The notes under the pieces are model-generated. The model was not told the DNA's origin. It worked only from the letters and a program-made list of their open reading frames with translations, and did no database searches. From contig NZ_CAMFHL010000002.1 of the NCBI RefSeq assembly GCF_945952095.1, forward strand, positions 28,107-92,106: a stretch of DNA of 64,000 bases, written 5' to 3'. Of this stretch, positions 34,327-42,238 are shown one piece after another; position 1 is the first letter of the stretch, and each line of letters begins with the position of its first letter. The DNA comes from an uncultured Arsenicibacter sp. Lineage in GTDB: Bacteria > Bacteroidota > Bacteroidia > Cytophagales > Spirosomataceae. The translations under genes and the position numbers were made by a program.

Positions 34327-35584
34327 GATGTAAAGGATTTGATTTTTCAGTAATCAGTAACTTCTTGTCTCCGTTTTTTAAAGACGTAGCTAGTATGTAA
34401 ATGTCACCTCCATCCCGCAAACCCAGCTTTTTTTTCAATTCTTCTGCCGGTTGCGGGAAGTTACGCACGGTCAGATTCGCTTTTTTGTCGGCCGGAAGAT
34501 AAGGCTGGATCGCCTTACGGTCGGGTTTGCACACGGCTTTCATCCGAAATGTACGGCCAAACGGAAAATCAACCGGCTCCGTGGAGGTATACAGGTGGCT
34601 ATGCGGGGCCAGTTTTTTCAGATTTAACCGGGCGGCAAGGCTTCTGAAGGCACCTGCTTTCAGAATAGCTGCATTGGGTTCATAAATATACGTTTCCGGA
34701 TCGGCAAACTGGATATCAACCTGCCGCTCGTCTTCCCGGCTGAATGAAAACGTAACAGACCGGTCTGGAAAAAGATTGACGGCATGAATCTGTATCGGTA
34801 CCGGATCGGCTGTTGCCGGCTGGCGGGCAATAAGCAGCACTTCCTTCACCTCGTTCTGCACGGCAATAATGTAGATCTCCGTCAGGCCTGGTAGTTGCCG
34901 GATGGTAGTGTCCAGGTCGAGCAGGGGAGAGGTTTTGATCATAATGGCCTGCCCTTTGGCTAGCAGTAAGGGCCACAAGGCAGTTACATCCGGCTCACAG
35001 TCGGTTAGCCGGACGACTTTCCCGCCATGTTCGTCGCGCCGTGCAGGGTCAAGGTATATCCAGTCGGCAGGGTGGGTTTGTGCCCGCAATAAAGCGATAC
35101 CATCTGTTGCATGTATCGTTACGTTCCGGCAACCCAGTTCCTGAAGGTTGTGTGCTGTGATAGCTGCAAGCTCCGGAAACCGTTCTGCGTATAGGACTGC
35201 GTTAGCGCGTTTCGCGAAGGCCCAGGTATCAACCCCCATACCTCCTGTCAGATCCAGCAGCATGTCACCGGAAACTAAAGAAGCTTTATATACAGCCGTT
35301 AACTCAGACGATGACTGCTCGACCGACAGTGGTGACGGAAAAAAAAGTGAAAAATTTTCATACCATGATGGATGCTTGCTCCGGGCTTTTTGCCGGGCAA
35401 GTATCTGATTAGATAACTTTCTGATAGACAGATTATTGCTGTTGTGGAGTTTAAGCGCTAACTCCTGTACATTATCCGATATATGCTCTCTGACGAAGGT
35501 TTGTTCGGCCTGGCTGAGTATTATTTCTTCTGGTTTCAAGTAAATAAATAGTTTACTTTTTAATCTCTTTTTAATTTTGATCAT
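34307..35584 (-). CDS. Class I SAM-dependent methyltransferase with THUMP-like C-terminal domain
   Basis: 425 residues from the ATG at 35584; a longer frame to 35674 would overlap the divergent sulP start and is unlikely. The SAM motif I is LLDLTGGMGVD (near residue 120), motif IV is WIYLDPARRDEHGG (about 190), a DPAR variant of the catalytic DPPY/NPPY. The C-terminal 100 residues (RTFRMKAVCKPDRKAIQ ... LTVRNFP) are the THUMP-like domain. An RNA substrate is likely by family; target unknown. Confidence 0.85.
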   Translation of the reverse strand: MIKIKKRLKSKLFIYLKPEEIILSQAEQTFVREHISDNVQELALKLHNSNNLSIRKLSNQILARQKARSKHPSWYENFSLFFPSPLSVEQSSSELTAVYKASLVSGDMLLDLTGGMGVDTWAFAKRANAVLYAERFPELAAITAHNLQELGCRNVTIHATDGIALLRAQTHPADWIYLDPARRDEHGGKVVRLTDCEPDVTALWPLLLAKGQAIMIKTSPLLDLDTTIRQLPGLTEIYIIAVQNEVKEVLLIARQPATADPVPIQIHAVNLFPDRSVTFSFSREDERQVDIQFADPETYIYEPNAAILKAGAFRSLAARLNLKKLAPHSHLYTSTEPVDFPFGRTFRMKAVCKPDRKAIQPYLPADKKANLTVRNFPQPAEELKKKLGLRDGGDIYILATSLKNGDKKLLITEKSNPLHHETTKS

Positions 35585-35646
35585 CCGGAAATTAACCTCC
35601 GGATAAACCACTCTATTCGTTATAACCGACTCATTGTAAAGAAACA

Positions 35647-37263
35647 ATGTCAAACGTAAACCCTTTTCAAACATTTCGTGATTATCGGGCCAATTTATTA
35701 AGTGCTGACTTGCCGGCGGGGTTATCCGTTTTTCTGGTTGCCTTGCCGTTATGTCTGGGCATTGCCCTGGCCTCAGGTGCTCCGTTGTTCTCGGGGCTGG
35801 TGGCAGGTATGATCGGCGGTATCATTATCGGTACATTATCCGGTTCAGAAGTCAGCGTCAGTGGTCCGGCGGCCGGTCTGGCTGTCATTGTTGCCGACTC
35901 CATTGCAAAGTTAGGGTCTTATGAGGCTTTTCTGGTCGCAGTTGTGCTCGCAGGTGTGCTGCAATTGATTCTCGGGATTGTAAAAGCCGGCCGTTTCAGC
36001 AGTTTTTTTCCCGACAGTGTGATCAAAGGCATGTTGGTCGCCATCGGCATTGTCATTATTCTCAAGCAGATTCCGCATGCGCTCGGGAGAGATAATGACT
36101 ATGAAGGTGAATTTGAGTTTCAGCAGCTGGCAGACGGTGAAAATACACTCTCTGAAATCTATCGCGCCATGGCAACAGCCAGTCCCGGAGCGATAGCAAT
36201 CAGTGCGACCTCGTTGCTGGTATTGATTTTCTGGGAGCGGATGGCCAGCCGTAAAATCCGCTTTTTTCAGAGTTTTCCGGGGGCGCTGGCCGTCGTATGC
36301 CTGGGGGTTGGCCTCAACGAGCTATTCCGGGGCGTGATGCCGGACTGGTATATGGGCACCACAGCGCACCAGCATATGGTGCAGGTACCGGTTCTCAAGC
36401 CGGGTCAGAGTATAGCGTCTATTTTTGATTTTCCGGATTTCAGTATGCTGGGCAATCCGCAGGTATATGCCGTTGCCGCGACCATTGCGCTGGTGGCCAG
36501 TCTGGAAACACTGCTTAACCTGGAAGCGTCCGACCGGCTGGATCCGCAGCGCCGCGTATCCTCGTCAGACAAGGAACTGGTCGCTCAGGGAGTTGGTAAT
36601 ATGCTTTCGGGCCTGATCGGCGGTCTGCCGGTTACATCGGTTGTTGTCCGGACGTCGGCCAACGTGTATGGAGGAGCCAAAACGCGCGTGTCGGCCATAA
36701 CGCACGGTATACTGCTGCTGCTGGCTGTCTTTTTAGGAGGCTTTGTCCTGAATATGATTCCGTTAGCTTGTCTGGCAGCATTACTGATTACCGTCGGATA
36801 TAAGCTGGCTAAACCGGCCATCTTTGCTAAAATGTACAGGGACGGCTTTAACCAGTTTGCCCCTTTTGTAGTTACGGTGCTAGGAATTGTGTTCACTGAC
36901 TTATTAATTGGTATCCTGGTAGGATCCGTGTTCGGTATATTTTTCGTATTATATACCAATTACCAGTCAACGTTCAGGGTTGTCCGGGATGGACAGAAAG
37001 TAATGATTAAGTTTCAGAAAGACATGTATTTTCTGAGTAAACCTCAGTTGAAAGAAGCCCTGGCCTCCCTGCGTCCCGGTGACACGGTTTATGTTGACGG
37101 CAGCGCTGCTTCGTTTATCGACCATGATATTTTCAGTATGCTGGAAGATTATGCGGAAACAGCGCGGTCGCAGAATATTAAGTATGAATTGATTAGTATA
37201 ACTCAAAACAAACGCCTCATCCGAAATCATGCAAGAGTACGAGAAACTACTGTTAGCCAATAA
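35647..37263 (+). CDS. SulP (SLC26) family inorganic anion transporter
   Basis: 538 residues. A run of about 12-14 TM segments from residue 20 to 440 opens with LPAGLSVFLVALPLCLGIALASGAP, the SulP entry motif. A short STAS domain is at the C-terminus (about 450-530). The following carbonic anhydrase gene starts inside its last codons. This gene pair points to bicarbonate (BicA-like) uptake rather than sulfate, by analogy with other SulP-CA pairs. Inner membrane. Confidence 0.9.
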   Translation: MSNVNPFQTFRDYRANLLSADLPAGLSVFLVALPLCLGIALASGAPLFSGLVAGMIGGIIIGTLSGSEVSVSGPAAGLAVIVADSIAKLGSYEAFLVAVVLAGVLQLILGIVKAGRFSSFFPDSVIKGMLVAIGIVIILKQIPHALGRDNDYEGEFEFQQLADGENTLSEIYRAMATASPGAIAISATSLLVLIFWERMASRKIRFFQSFPGALAVVCLGVGLNELFRGVMPDWYMGTTAHQHMVQVPVLKPGQSIASIFDFPDFSMLGNPQVYAVAATIALVASLETLLNLEASDRLDPQRRVSSSDKELVAQGVGNMLSGLIGGLPVTSVVVRTSANVYGGAKTRVSAITHGILLLLAVFLGGFVLNMIPLACLAALLITVGYKLAKPAIFAKMYRDGFNQFAPFVVTVLGIVFTDLLIGILVGSVFGIFFVLYTNYQSTFRVVRDGQKVMIKFQKDMYFLSKPQLKEALASLRPGDTVYVDGSAASFIDHDIFSMLEDYAETARSQNIKYELISITQNKRLIRNHARVRETTVSQ

Positions 37264-37873
37264 AGCGTGGGCTGCCGATAAAGTAGCCACCGACGCTGAA
37301 TATTTTGACGTTCTGTCAGCAGACCAGAAGCCGAAGTTCCTCTGGATCGGTTGTGCCGACAGCCGGGTGCCTGCCGAGCAGGTTACAGGTGCTCAGCCAG
37401 GCGAAATTTTTGTGCAGCGTAATATCGCCAATCTGGTGGTGCATACCGACATGAACCTGCTAAGCGTGCTGCAATATGCCGTTGAGGTCTTGAAAGTAAA
37501 GCACGTTATTGTCTGCGGCCATTACGGATGCGGTGGTGTTAAAACAGCCATGATGCCAAGTAATCTGGGGTTGATCGATAACTGGATTCGTAATATTAAG
37601 GATGTTTATGCCAAATACCGTCCGGAACTGGATGCCATCAGCGAAGAGCCGAAGCGCTTCGATCGTCTGGTTGAACTGAGCGTTCAGGAGCAGATTTATA
37701 ACCTTGCCAAAACAGCCATAGTCCAGGCTGCCTGGAATAGTGAACAGCGTCCTATTCTGCACGGCTGGGTTTTTGACCTCCGTACCGGTTTAATAAAAGA
37801 TATTGTCCGGCTGGAGCCCGGCGCAGAAATTGATCCGATCTATAACTACAGCTTCCCGAACGTCGTCTATTAA
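37229..37873 (+). CDS. can: Beta-class carbonic anhydrase
   Basis: 214 residues. Zinc ligands Cys42, Asp44 (GCADSR), His98 and Cys101 (CGHYGCGG) sit at the same positions as in E. coli Can. It interconverts CO2 and bicarbonate. The start lies 35 bp inside sulP in another frame, so the pair is translationally coupled and likely delivers or captures bicarbonate for carboxylases. Confidence 0.95.
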   Translation: MQEYEKLLLANKAWAADKVATDAEYFDVLSADQKPKFLWIGCADSRVPAEQVTGAQPGEIFVQRNIANLVVHTDMNLLSVLQYAVEVLKVKHVIVCGHYGCGGVKTAMMPSNLGLIDNWIRNIKDVYAKYRPELDAISEEPKRFDRLVELSVQEQIYNLAKTAIVQAAWNSEQRPILHGWVFDLRTGLIKDIVRLEPGAEIDPIYNYSFPNVVY

Positions 37874-37879
37874 TCGGAC

Positions 37880-37980
37880 ATTGTTTACCCAATGGTTGCT
37901 TGATTGGGTAAACAATGTGTTTTAGAAAGCAAAATGGGAACGAATTAAACGGTACCGGGACTTCCCGGTACCGTTTTTCT
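37880..37980 (+). terminator. Two tandem terminator hairpins after the carbonic anhydrase
   Basis: First stem: ATTGTTTACCCAAT and its near-complement ATTGGGTAAACAAT (about 37880-37917). Second stem: AAACGGTACCGGGA (37947-37960) with TCCCGGTACCGTTT (37963-37976), followed by TTCTTTTG. The second is a strong rho-independent terminator. Confidence 0.8.
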
Positions 37981-38020
37981 TTTGTATAAATGGTATTATT
38001 TGGTGATTAACTTTTCTCAT

Positions 38021-38056
38021 TTTGCTAAATTGCTATATATTTGCTAAATACCTATA
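38021..38056 (-). promoter_or_regulatory. Two copies of the 17-bp TATAGCAATTTAGCAAA motif over the promoter of the InsA-like gene
   Basis: Read on the minus strand: TATAGCAATTTAGCAAA at 38037-38021 and TATAGGTATTTAGCAAA at 38056-38040, start to start 19 bp. A perfect -7 box TATATTTG (38036-38043) lies between them and is overlapped by both; a weak TTTT at 38012-38015 is in the -33 position. Placement over the core promoter suggests autorepression. Confidence 0.6.
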
Positions 38057-38077
38057 GAAACCCTTTTTGACCTGAAC

Positions 38078-38497
38078 ATGGCTGCTCCTAAGTGCCCGAA
38101 ATGCGATTGTACGGATACTGTCCGTAATGGGATCATCAACGACAGACAGCGATTCCGCTGCAAACAGTGTAATTATAACTTCACGGTCGATAAAGTAGGG
38201 AAAGGGATTAGTACATACTATGTAATTAAGGCTTTACAGCTTTATATTGAGGGAGTTAGCTTTCGTGAGATCGAGCGTTTGCTGGGTGTAAGCCATGTTT
38301 CGGTGATGAACTGGGTGAAAAAGTACCAGATCAGGGTGCCGGAGAAAAATATCTACCATCCGACCTATAAAATACTGAATCACAAAGAGTTGGCTGAGTT
38401 TTTTGCCAACAAGGATAACGTAACCAGTGCCGGCATGATCGTGACCGAACTGGGTGACAAATTCATGCTCATTAAGTGGGAGCGGTTCAGGGATTAA
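38078..38497 (+). CDS. InsA-like zinc-ribbon / helix-turn-helix DNA-binding protein
   Basis: 139 residues. A zinc ribbon (CPKCDC at 6-11, CKQCNYNF near 34-41) is followed by an HTH (ALQLYIEGVSFREIERLLGVSHVSVMNWVKK, about 55-87). This is the layout of IS1 InsA, including the RNGIxxxRQRFRCxxC core. There is no DDE nuclease domain. Instead a 45-residue C-terminal segment ends GDKFMLIKWERFRD. No inverted repeats or target duplication are seen around it, so it looks like a domesticated regulator. Two copies of a shared motif lie over its own promoter. It precedes the porin-permease operon. Confidence 0.75.
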   Translation: MAAPKCPKCDCTDTVRNGIINDRQRFRCKQCNYNFTVDKVGKGISTYYVIKALQLYIEGVSFREIERLLGVSHVSVMNWVKKYQIRVPEKNIYHPTYKILNHKELAEFFANKDNVTSAGMIVTELGDKFMLIKWERFRD

Positions 38498-38547
38498 GTA
38501 AAGCCGGTGATACGGCAGAACCAGTAAATGGTTACGTTTAAACTACC

Positions 38548-38564
38548 TATAGTCATTTAGCATA
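38548..38564 (+). promoter_or_regulatory. 17-bp motif upstream of the porin gene
   Basis: TATAGTCATTTAGCATA, 14 of 17 matches to TATAGCAATTTAGCAAA, about 87 bp before the porin ATG. Flanks add a dyad (TATAG ... GCTATA). Confidence 0.45.
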
Positions 38565-38650
38565 GCTATACCAATTATTTCGTCGGTAAGGGGAAAGAAT
38601 ACAGTTTTGAATCGAATTCTCGCAAAACCAAAAACTACTCTTACCTACTG

Positions 38651-40039
38651 ATGAAACGACTATTCCTGACTATGGTAACTGCCCTCACCCTCTTCGGGGG
38701 CAGTGCCGACATTGCAAGGGCGCAAGGCTCGTCTGAATACGGATCCGGCTTAAAGTTCAACCTCAACCAGGAGGGAACCAAGTACATGCGGCTCATTATG
38801 TGGAACCAGATCTGGATCCGGTCAACGCAGATGAACCCCGGTACGGCCATTAACGGGCAGGCTGCTACCAGCGTAACTGACATCGGCGCCCGTCGTCTCC
38901 GGATGCTGGCGTATGCGCAGATTACCCCGCGTTACCTGATTCTGATGCACTTTGGTATCAACAACCAGACGTTTCTCAACGGCGGAGCTGCCGGAACGAG
39001 CGGAACCGGCGGTTACGGAGCCGGCAAAAAGCCTGGTATTTTCTTTCATGACGTTTGGAATGAATACGCGGTAGTTCCCACAAAAAATCCGCTGACAGGT
39101 AAAGCCAACAAATCGACCCTGTTTGTAGGGGCAGGCCTGCACTACTGGCATGGCATTTCACGGATGACATCGGCCAGTACCCTGAATTTTCTGGCGGTTG
39201 ATGCACCGATTTTCAACTGGCCGCTGATTGAAAACTCTGACCAGTTTGCGCGGTTGTTCGGGGTATATGCCAAAGGTAAACTCGGTAAATTTGAGTACCG
39301 CATGAACTGGAACAAGCCGTTTGCGACCAACCTGGCACCTACCGAAGGCGCTGCCGTAGACAATAACGGAGTAAGCCGGATGTCCTACGGAGGCTATTTC
39401 GAATACCAGTTCCTGGATCAGGAGGCCAATATCCTGCCGTTTAAAGTGGGCACCTATGTTGGTACCAAACGCGTGTTCAATATCGGAGCCGGCTTCTATC
39501 ACCAGCCGGAAGGGACGCAGAGTCTGAGCAACGGAGTGGTACAGAAACATAACATCAGTCTGTTTGCCGTTGACATGTTTGCTGATCTGCCGTTCGGGGA
39601 TAAAAAGAAAAACATGGCGCTTACGACCTATAGCACCTTCTACAGCAATAATTTCGGACCAAATTACCTACGCAATCTCGGTATTATGAACCCTGGTACG
39701 GTTGATCCGAAGTTTACGGATGCGAAAGCACTGGCCGGTCCGGGTAACCTGCAGCCAATGATCGGTACGGGTACAATCTGGTATACGCAGGCGGGCTTGT
39801 TGTTACCAAAAGGCGATAATGCGAAAGCACGTGTGCAGCCATTTGCCGCGTATACCTACAAAAATTTCGAAGCGCTGGGTAAAGCAAACAGTAGCTTTGA
39901 TGTGGGCTGTAACTTTTACCTCGACGGCCACCACGCTAAAATTACGCCGCAGTATTCAACACGGCCCGTTTATACGGACAAAAATACAATTAGTGGCAGC
40001 AAAGGCAGCTTTATATTGCAGGCACAGGTATATTTATAA
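38651..40039 (+). CDS. Outer-membrane porin
   Basis: 462 residues. Signal peptide with cleavage near ARAQG, then alternating amphipathic strands rich in Tyr/Asn/Gly. It ends in FILQAQVYL, the aromatic C-terminal strand expected for BAM insertion. RRLRMLAYAQITPRYLILMHFGIN resembles phosphate-selective porin (OprP/OprO-like) and Bacteroidota porin sequences. It probably lets small carboxylates through the outer membrane, given that it lies immediately upstream of an MFS permease and the acyl-CoA synthetase island. Substrate is inferred from context only. Confidence 0.78.
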   Translation: MKRLFLTMVTALTLFGGSADIARAQGSSEYGSGLKFNLNQEGTKYMRLIMWNQIWIRSTQMNPGTAINGQAATSVTDIGARRLRMLAYAQITPRYLILMHFGINNQTFLNGGAAGTSGTGGYGAGKKPGIFFHDVWNEYAVVPTKNPLTGKANKSTLFVGAGLHYWHGISRMTSASTLNFLAVDAPIFNWPLIENSDQFARLFGVYAKGKLGKFEYRMNWNKPFATNLAPTEGAAVDNNGVSRMSYGGYFEYQFLDQEANILPFKVGTYVGTKRVFNIGAGFYHQPEGTQSLSNGVVQKHNISLFAVDMFADLPFGDKKKNMALTTYSTFYSNNFGPNYLRNLGIMNPGTVDPKFTDAKALAGPGNLQPMIGTGTIWYTQAGLLLPKGDNAKARVQPFAAYTYKNFEALGKANSSFDVGCNFYLDGHHAKITPQYSTRPVYTDKNTISGSKGSFILQAQVYL

Positions 40040-40102
40040 ACCTGCGTATTCCGAAAGACAACCAACCAATAAACCCTATACTTTTAACCTCTTTCTACAA
40101 AC

Positions 40103-41695
40103 ATGATTGCTGAACCTACAAACACGAAATCGTCGGCGGACGAGACCCGTTCACTAATCAGCGTAATCGGGGCCTCATCGGTAGGTACGCTGATCGAATG
40201 GTACGATTTTTACATTTTCGGCTCGCTGGCATCTGTTCTGGCAACCAAATTTTTCCCTGAAGGAAACCCGACAGCGGCCTTCCTGTCAACACTGGCAACG
40301 TTTGCGGCCGGTTTCGTTGTACGGCCGTTCGGTGCACTGTTCTTCGGCCGCCTCGGTGACCTGATCGGCCGGAAATATACATTCATGGTAACCCTGCTGC
40401 TGATGGGCGGCGCTACGTTTGCCATTGGTCTGATTCCAAGCTATGAAACGATCGGCTTCATGGCACCGCTGCTGGTCCTTGTATTGCGCCTGCTTCAGGG
40501 TCTTGCGCTGGGTGGCGAATACGGCGGTGCGGCAACCTATGTGGCCGAGCACGCCCCTGCTAACCGCCGTGGTTACTGGACCTCATGGATTCAGACAACG
40601 GCAACCATCGGTTTGTTTGTGTCGCTGCTGGTGATCATGCTGACCCGCATGTCGCTGTCGAAAGAAGCATTCAGCGACTGGGGCTGGCGGGTGCCGTTCC
40701 TGGCATCGATCCTGATGGTGTTTGTGTCGTATATCATCCGCCGGAACATGAAGGAGTCGCCGCTGTTTGCAAAGGTGAAAGCCGAAGGTAAGGCGTCGAC
40801 GAACCCGCTGAAAGAAAGCTTCGGGAACAAGTATAACTTCAAGTTTGTCTTGCTTGCCTTGTTTGGTGCAACCATGGGTCAGGGTGTGGTCTGGTATACG
40901 GGTCAGTTCTACGCCATGAGTTTCCTCGAAAAGGTATGTAACGTCGACAAGATGCAGTCGGATGCGCTGATGACGATTGCGCTGCTGCTGGGTACGCCGT
41001 TTTTTGTGGTCTTCGGCTGGCTATCGGATCGCATCGGCCGTAAAGGCATCATGATGGCAGGTATGCTGGTGGCTATCCTGTCGTACCGGACGCTGTACGA
41101 AAACATGTACCAGACAACCAATCTGAAAAACAAGCAGGAAATTACTGCTAACGCGACCAAAGATTCAACAGTTGCGGCCGACCCTAAAGTAGCCGGCGGG
41201 TCAATCCAGACCATTACGGTGAAAAAGGAATATACGGACGGCACGAAGTATGAAGAGGTAACAAAACTCAAAATCTCGCCGGATCCGAATGCTGAAGCGG
41301 CCAAACCGGATGTGAAAAAAACGATTACCATCAACGACAGCGATAAGTGGACCCTGATCTGGCTGGTATTTATTCAGGTCTTGTTTGTAACGATGGTATA
41401 TGGCCCGATTGCGGCCTTCCTCGTGGAGATGTTCCCGACCAAAATCCGGTATACGTCCATGTCGCTGCCATACCACATCGGTAACGGTGTATTCGGGGGC
41501 TTGCTGCCGGCAGTAGCTACATACCTGGCCACTAAGGCAAAGGATGCGAATACGGCTGCTGAGAAGGCCGGTGACGCCTTGCCGTATGCCGCACCGTATT
41601 TGGAGGGACTGTGGTATCCGATCATTGTGGCCGCTGTCTGTCTGGCTATCGGCGTCGTCTACATCAACGGCAAAGACAAACAAGTAAACGATTAA
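40103..41695 (+). CDS. MFS permease (metabolite:H+ symporter type) with inserted loop
   Basis: 530 residues with 12 TM segments. The MHS-subfamily signatures are FGRLGDLIGRKY after TM2 and LGGEYGGAATYVAEHAP in TM4. Between TM8 and TM9 (about residues 330-412) is an 80-residue Lys/Thr/Asp-rich insertion (VKKEYTDGTKYEEV, VKKTITIND) absent from standard 430-residue members. MHS permeases carry organic acids and betaines. Context (porin before, acetyl/propionyl-CoA synthetases after) suggests a short-chain carboxylate. Starts 63 bp after the porin stop. Confidence 0.85.
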   Translation: MIAEPTNTKSSADETRSLISVIGASSVGTLIEWYDFYIFGSLASVLATKFFPEGNPTAAFLSTLATFAAGFVVRPFGALFFGRLGDLIGRKYTFMVTLLLMGGATFAIGLIPSYETIGFMAPLLVLVLRLLQGLALGGEYGGAATYVAEHAPANRRGYWTSWIQTTATIGLFVSLLVIMLTRMSLSKEAFSDWGWRVPFLASILMVFVSYIIRRNMKESPLFAKVKAEGKASTNPLKESFGNKYNFKFVLLALFGATMGQGVVWYTGQFYAMSFLEKVCNVDKMQSDALMTIALLLGTPFFVVFGWLSDRIGRKGIMMAGMLVAILSYRTLYENMYQTTNLKNKQEITANATKDSTVAADPKVAGGSIQTITVKKEYTDGTKYEEVTKLKISPDPNAEAAKPDVKKTITINDSDKWTLIWLVFIQVLFVTMVYGPIAAFLVEMFPTKIRYTSMSLPYHIGNGVFGGLLPAVATYLATKAKDANTAAEKAGDALPYAAPYLEGLWYPIIVAAVCLAIGVVYINGKDKQVND

Positions 41696-41727
41696 TCATA
41701 AACAAAGACCTTTAACGAACATATATC

Positions 41728-41952
41728 ATGAACGGATTAAAGAAAATTTTAGGTGTCCTTTGGCTGGCTATTGCTGCCCTGACAGGGTACTTCGGCATCG
41801 TACAGTTTGGCTTGCCCAAACTTGCGTCCGGTAAGCAGGATGATCTGGTGTTTGGTATCATCATCTTATTTGTCCTGATGCCGATTGTAGTAGGAGGCTT
41901 AGTCACCTTTGGTTTGTATGCCCTCCAAGGCGAATACAGCACAGATGAATAA
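41728..41952 (+). CDS. Small two-TM membrane protein (DUF6814-like)
   Basis: 74 residues with two hydrophobic segments (about 5-27 and 40-64) joined by LPKLASGKQDD. It follows the MFS permease by 32 bp. Bacteroidota MFS genes are often followed by such a protein (DUF6814 in current naming, from memory). Probably an accessory or regulatory subunit of the permease; no direct evidence. Confidence 0.6.
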   Translation: MNGLKKILGVLWLAIAALTGYFGIVQFGLPKLASGKQDDLVFGIIILFVLMPIVVGGLVTFGLYALQGEYSTDE

Positions 41953-41979
41953 GCTGGTAATGGGTTAGGTGATCACTAA

Positions 41980-42005
41980 GCCCGGCGGGTTTCTCGCCGG
42001 GCATT
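41980..42005 (+). terminator. GC-rich hairpin between the permease operon and the sensor genes
   Basis: GCCCGGCG (41980-41987), loop GGTTTCT, CGCCGGGC (41995-42002). No T-run follows, so it may be an attenuator or mRNA-stabilising stem instead of a full terminator. Confidence 0.5.
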
Positions 42006-42025
42006 AGTTATAAAACACGATCAGT

Positions 42026-42238
42026 ATGAAGTCGTTACGGTTATTGCCACTGGCCATTCTGTTTTTTGTTCTGTTTACGGAACCCGTTATTTCCATTGCC
42101 AACCGGCCGGTGCTGATTGCCGGTATTCCGTTGCTGTATATTTACGTAACCTGTATCTGGCTGCTGATGATTGGTCTGGTAGCCGCAGTACTGCATCAAA
42201 ACCCGCAGAACGACGATTCGTCACCAACCGATGTCTAG
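42026..42238 (+). CDS. Small two-TM protein, probable partner of the symporter-kinase (DUF3311-like)
   Basis: 70 residues. Two TM segments (about 5-22 and 33-60) flank ANRPVLIAGIPLLYIYVTCIW, similar to the NRxxPxxxGxPFxYxYQLxW pattern of DUF3311 proteins that accompany sodium:solute symporters. The last 8 bp overlap the start of the symporter-kinase gene, which implies coupled translation and a shared complex. Confidence 0.65.
   Translation: MKSLRLLPLAILFFVLFTEPVISIANRPVLIAGIPLLYIYVTCIWLLMIGLVAAVLHQNPQNDDSSPTDV

Noticed and set aside
34307..35674. Longer start of the THUMP-like methyltransferase at 35674
   Set aside because: It would overlap the divergent sulP start and adds residues with no family similarity; the ATG at 35584 is preferred.
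38078..38497. Active IS1 element
   Set aside because: Only the InsA-like part is present; no InsB/DDE frame, terminal inverted repeats or target duplication were found.
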